Assembly: GCA_003556835.1 (NCBI GenBank) | Contig: PWQG01000318.1 | Coordinates: 1-10,463 of the forward strand | Direction: 5' to 3' | Length of the DNA: 10,463 bases | Source of the DNA: Gammaproteobacteria bacterium | Lineage (GTDB): Bacteria > Pseudomonadota > Gammaproteobacteria > Pseudomonadales > Pseudohongiellaceae | Shown here: piece after piece, positions 7,202 through 10,463 of the stretch | How the letters are laid out: each line of letters opens with the position of its first letter | Position numbering within the stretch: the stretch's first letter is position 1 | Position numbers and translations under genes: made by a program | Notes under the pieces: model-generated | Database searches by the model: none | What the model was told of the DNA's origin: nothing | What the model saw: the letters and a program-made list of their open reading frames with translations, nothing else

Positions 7202-8572
7202 ATGGCCATTGCAGTCATTCTGGTTCTATTGGTTCTTGGATCCGTCCTTTTCCATTTCACCACTCCCTGGTATTTCACGGAAATTGCTTCGCATTGGAGC
7301 AATATCGACATGACCATCAACATCACCTTCTGGGTGACCGGACTGGTCTTTGTTGCCGTGAACCTGTTTATGGCCTGGTCGGTCTACCGCTATCGGCAGA
7401 AAAAGGGCAAGAAGAGCGAGGCGACCTATGAACCGGAAAACGCCCGTCTGGAGTTGGGGCTGACCATCTTCACCACCGTGGGTGTGGCTGCCATGCTGAC
7501 ACCAGGCCTGTTCGTCTGGGCCCAGTTCGTCAACGTGCCGGACGAGGCACATGAGTTCGAAGCTTTTGCTTCGCAGTGGCAGTGGGCCTTCCGTTATCCG
7601 GGCGAAGACGGTGAGCTGGGCGCGGCCGACATCCGTCACATCACCGAGGAGAATCCCTGGGGTATCGATCCCGATGATCCGGCCGGACAGGATGACATCG
7701 TGGTAAAAACGCCGGTCATCTACCTGCCCATCGACGAGCCGGTCAAGGTGCTGATGCGCTCGCGTGATGTGCTGCACAACTTCACCGTGCCGCAGTTCCG
7801 CGCCAAGATGGACATGATTCCGGGAATGGTCAGTTATATGTGGGTGACCCCGACCCGGGAAGGTGAATTCGAAATTCTCTGTGAGCAATACTGTGGCCTG
7901 GGGCATCACATCATGCGGGCCCGGGTCAATGTGGTGGAGCGTCACGAATTCGATGAATGGCTGGACGAACAACCTACCTTTGCTGAAACCCAGTCGCGAC
8001 CGCGCGGCGACGCCGAGGCGGGCCAGCAGCAATATGCCGCCTGCGCGGCCTGCCACGGCCCGGAGGGCCAGGGCAACCGCGACATGAACGCGCCCCGCCT
8101 GGCCGGGTTGCAGAGCTGGTATGTGGAGCGGCAACTGCGCTACTACCAGCAGGGGATACGCGGCGCCCATGAGGATGACGAATTCGGCCAGATCATGGCG
8201 CCCATGGCCAATGTGGTGGGCACTGATGAGGCACGTCGTAATGTCTCGGCCTATATCGAGACATTGCCGAGCGATGAACCGGCACCGGTGACCATGGAGG
8301 GCGGTAACATCGAACGTGGCGGACGCATCTACCGCGCCAACTGTGCCGCCTGTCACGCCAATGATGGACGGGGTAGCTGGGCCACCGACGCGCCGAACCT
8401 GGTGGGCATGGACGACTGGTATATGGCCCTGCAGCTTGAACACTACCGTAACGGCATCCGCGGCGAACACCGCGACGATGATTACGGCTACCAGATGACG
8501 TCCATGGTCTATGCCATGCGTAATGAACAGCAGGTCCAGGACGTGCTGGCCTATATCCGAACACTACAATAA
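7202..8572 (+). CDS. coxB: Cytochrome c oxidase subunit II with CuA domain and two fused cytochrome c domains
   Basis: This 456-residue protein (CoxM/CtaC-like) accepts electrons on its periplasmic face and passes them to CuA and then to subunit I. An N-terminal hydrophobic segment (3-20) and two further helices (about 40-62 and 85-108) anchor it. The cupredoxin domain carries WQWAF (126-130) and CuA ligands H192, C227, C231, H235 and M238 in CEQYCGLGHHIM; the usual glutamate two residues after the first cysteine is Q229. Two tandem cytochrome c domains follow: CAACH at 281-285 with likely axial Met 332 or 335, and CAACH at 381-385 with candidate Mets 432, 435 or 439. The two copies share QL..Y..GIRG, making a recent-looking duplication of the c4/c553 kind. 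The ATG at 7202 gives MAIAVILVLLVLGSVLFHF, a typical start for this branch. coxA follows after 53 bp. Confidence 0.95.
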   Translation: MAIAVILVLLVLGSVLFHFTTPWYFTEIASHWSNIDMTINITFWVTGLVFVAVNLFMAWSVYRYRQKKGKKSEATYEPENARLELGLTIFTTVGVAAMLTPGLFVWAQFVNVPDEAHEFEAFASQWQWAFRYPGEDGELGAADIRHITEENPWGIDPDDPAGQDDIVVKTPVIYLPIDEPVKVLMRSRDVLHNFTVPQFRAKMDMIPGMVSYMWVTPTREGEFEILCEQYCGLGHHIMRARVNVVERHEFDEWLDEQPTFAETQSRPRGDAEAGQQQYAACAACHGPEGQGNRDMNAPRLAGLQSWYVERQLRYYQQGIRGAHEDDEFGQIMAPMANVVGTDEARRNVSAYIETLPSDEPAPVTMEGGNIERGGRIYRANCAACHANDGRGSWATDAPNLVGMDDWYMALQLEHYRNGIRGEHRDDDYGYQMTSMVYAMRNEQQVQDVLAYIRTLQ

Positions 8573-8625
8573 AAACAGGCAGTGTCCGCTCGCGTAAGGG
8601 GCTGACAGGACCAGGAGGAATTTGA

Positions 8626-10458
8626 ATGGCTTACGTTCCATTAGCAGACCGCGACGATCCGCACGCGCTGGGGCATCCGCACAGCTTCATTGGCAAATAC
8701 GTGTGGAGCCAGGATCACAAGGTCATCGCCATCCAGTACGGCGCCACGGCCATATTCGTGGGCCTGATCGCGCTGGTACTGTCGGTCATGATGCGCCTGC
8801 AACTCGGCTTTCCCGATGCCGGCTTCCTGACTCCGGCCGCCTACTACCAGGCGGTGACCATGCACGGCATGATCATGGTGGTTTATCTGCTGACGGCCCT
8901 GTTCCTGGGGGGCTTCGGCAACTACCTCATTCCGCTGATGTGCGGGACAAGGGACATGGTCTTCCCTTATCTCAACATGCTCAGCTTCTGGTTCTACTTT
9001 CTCTCGGTGCTGATCCTGCTGGCCAGTTTCTTTGTACCCGGAGGGCCAACCGGGGCCGGCTGGACACTGTACGCGCCCCAGTCGATCAGTGCGGGCACAC
9101 CGGGCAGTGAGTTGGGCATCCTGCTGATGCTGATTTCCCTGGCGGTGTTCATCATCGCCTTCACCATGGGCGGCCTGAACTACACCACCACCATTCTGCA
9201 GGCACGCACGCGCGGGCTGACACTGATGCGCCTTCCGCTGACCATCTGGGGTATTTTCACGGCCACCGTCCTGGGTCTGTTTGCTTTCCCGGCTCTGCTG
9301 GTCAGTGCCATCATGCTGGGCTTCGATCTGTTGTTGGGCACCAGTTTCTTCATGCCGGCCATGATGGAGCTGGGGGAACAGCTTGATACCGATGGGGGCA
9401 GTCCGATCCTGTTCCAGCACCTGTTCTGGTTCTTCGGTCATCCGGAAGTGTATATCGTGGCCCTGCCGGCCTTTGGCCTGGTCTCCGATGTGCTCAGTTG
9501 TCATGCCCGCAAGAACATCTTCGGTTATCGCATGATGGTCTGGGCGATCATCGCCATCGGCGGCCTGAGCTTCATGGTCTGGGCCCACCACATGTATGTC
9601 AGCGGCATGAACCCGTACTTCGGCTTCTTCTTTGCCACGACCACACTCGTGATTGCCATACCCACGGCAATGAAAGTCTATAACTGGGTGCTGACCCTGT
9701 GGGAAGGCAACATCCGCCTGAACACCCCGATGCTGTTTGCCATCGGTTTCATCTTCACCTTCATCCACGGCGGGCTGACCGGCCTGTTCCTGGGTAATGT
9801 GGTGATCGATGTGCCCCTGGCCGACACGTATTTCGTGGTGGCCCACTTCCACATGGTGATGGGTGTGTCGCCGGTGCTGGTGCTCTATGCCGCGCTCTAC
9901 CACTGGTATCCGAAGATGACCGGGCGCATGTACAACGAAACCCTGGGCAAGGTGCACTTCTGGGCAACCTTCCTGGGCACCTATGCCATCTACCTGCCCA
10001 TGCATTACCTGGGCTTCCTCGGTGTGCCGCGACGCTACTACGCCATGGGCAACACCGACTTCGTACCCGAATCGGCACAGGCCCTGAACGCCAACATCAC
10101 CCTGGCGGCCATTTTTGTGGCCACCGTGCAGATCCTGTTCTTCATCAACATCTTCTGGAGCATGCGCCACGGCAAGCCATCGGGAGGCAATCCCTGGGGC
10201 GCAACCACGCTGGAGTGGCAGACACCAGATACACCGCCCAAGCATGGCAACTGGGGTGACAAGCTGCCTTCCGTGTACCGCTGGGCCTATGACTACAGTG
10301 TGCCCGGCGCCGAGCATGACTTCATTCCCCAGAACGATCCGGGCAAGGATCCGGGTGAAGACATGACCACGGACCCTGGTGACGAGAAATACCTGGTGCA
10401 CCCTGAAAGTGAAGAAGAGGCGCATGGCGCCCCGGATGAGAAAAAGGACGCCTTATGA
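8626..10458 (+). CDS. coxA: Cytochrome c oxidase subunit I (heme-copper oxidase catalytic subunit)
   Basis: This 610-residue protein (CtaD/CoxN-like) contains the heme a, heme a3/CuB active site that reduces O2 to water and pumps protons. About twelve helices are visible. Ligands: heme a H80 (TMHGM) and H409; heme a3 H407 (VVAHFHMV); CuB H272, H321 and H322; active-site Tyr in HPEVY (Y276). D-pathway residues D110 (GTRDMVFP, after NYLIPLM) and E274, and K-pathway K350 (TAMKVYNW), mark a proton-pumping A-type enzyme. The residue before D400 is A399 (PLADTYFVV), where mitochondrial-like enzymes have a Mg-binding His. The C-terminus is long, hydrophilic and acidic with DPG repeats at 571-585. 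A perfect AGGAGG (8613-8618) lies 7 bases before the ATG. It is co-directional with coxB and with the overlapping next gene. Confidence 0.97.
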   Translation: MAYVPLADRDDPHALGHPHSFIGKYVWSQDHKVIAIQYGATAIFVGLIALVLSVMMRLQLGFPDAGFLTPAAYYQAVTMHGMIMVVYLLTALFLGGFGNYLIPLMCGTRDMVFPYLNMLSFWFYFLSVLILLASFFVPGGPTGAGWTLYAPQSISAGTPGSELGILLMLISLAVFIIAFTMGGLNYTTTILQARTRGLTLMRLPLTIWGIFTATVLGLFAFPALLVSAIMLGFDLLLGTSFFMPAMMELGEQLDTDGGSPILFQHLFWFFGHPEVYIVALPAFGLVSDVLSCHARKNIFGYRMMVWAIIAIGGLSFMVWAHHMYVSGMNPYFGFFFATTTLVIAIPTAMKVYNWVLTLWEGNIRLNTPMLFAIGFIFTFIHGGLTGLFLGNVVIDVPLADTYFVVAHFHMVMGVSPVLVLYAALYHWYPKMTGRMYNETLGKVHFWATFLGTYAIYLPMHYLGFLGVPRRYYAMGNTDFVPESAQALNANITLAAIFVATVQILFFINIFWSMRHGKPSGGNPWGATTLEWQTPDTPPKHGNWGDKLPSVYRWAYDYSVPGAEHDFIPQNDPGKDPGEDMTTDPGDEKYLVHPESEEEAHGAPDEKKDAL

Positions 10459-10463
10459 GTTTC
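10455..10463 (+). CDS. Start of a following gene, overlapping coxA by ATGA; only three codons visible
   Basis: An ATG overlaps the coxA TGA in the 4-bp ATGA arrangement typical of coupled genes in an operon. Only Met-Ser-Phe can be read before the edge. By position, an oxidase assembly factor (CtaG), subunit III or a small oxidase subunit would be expected, but the sequence cannot decide. Confidence 0.4.

Noticed and set aside
7092..7313. 73-codon TTG-started frame overlapping the leader ORF and coxB start
   Set aside because: It lacks a fitting ribosome site, and its second half is an out-of-frame reading of coxB; the GTG ORF at 7082 fits the strong Shine-Dalgarno better.
7226..8470. 414-codon open frame opposite coxB, and the 300-codon frame opposite znuA (1804-2706)
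   Set aside because: Both are shadows of clearly recognisable genes and show no family motifs of their own.
8641..10425. 594-codon open frame on the minus strand opposite coxA
   Set aside because: It is a GC-rich antisense shadow of a well-supported gene; its composition (rich in His, Gln and Gly, no domains) is typical of antisense frames.

Overview
The window looks like chromosomal DNA of a GC-rich gammaproteobacterium, perhaps a Chromatiales or Ectothiorhodospira-type lineage. The lineage is inferred from gene content and the acidic character of several proteins; no rRNA or other taxonomic marker is present. It carries three ordinary housekeeping or metal-related blocks and no sign of mobile elements, phage, CRISPR, tRNA or rRNA.

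Positions 1-1636 (minus strand) hold the N-terminal 545 codons of DNA polymerase I (polA), which runs off the left edge. Its 5' nuclease domain is intact, but the acidic residues of the 3'-5' exonuclease (proofreading) site are all replaced.

Positions 1756-4342 are a divergent zinc uptake locus. znuA (periplasmic binding protein) lies on the minus strand, and znuC (ATPase) and znuB (permease) on the plus strand. A near-palindromic Zur operator sits in the 81-bp gap between them, so one zinc-sensing repressor could switch off both arms.

Positions 4363-10463 form a heme-copper oxidase locus. On the minus strand are ctaB (heme O synthase) followed by a Sco-type copper chaperone. Divergently, on the plus strand, are a small two-helix membrane protein of unknown role, a roughly 400-bp leader region with a 37-codon ORF, coxB (subunit II with a CuA domain and two fused cytochrome c domains) and coxA (subunit I). 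A further gene overlaps the coxA stop by 4 bp and is cut by the right edge. CtaB supplies the heme precursor, Sco is expected to load CuA in CoxB, and CoxA/CoxB form the catalytic core of a proton-pumping cytochrome c oxidase. By sequence flavour this is the CoxM/CoxN-like branch rather than the standard mitochondrial-like aa3 type.

I do not see a wholly new system. The points most worth a second look are the apparently proofreading-dead polymerase I, the leader ORF that is in frame with coxB, the tandem di-heme extension of CoxB, and paired changes at the non-redox metal site between the two oxidase subunits.
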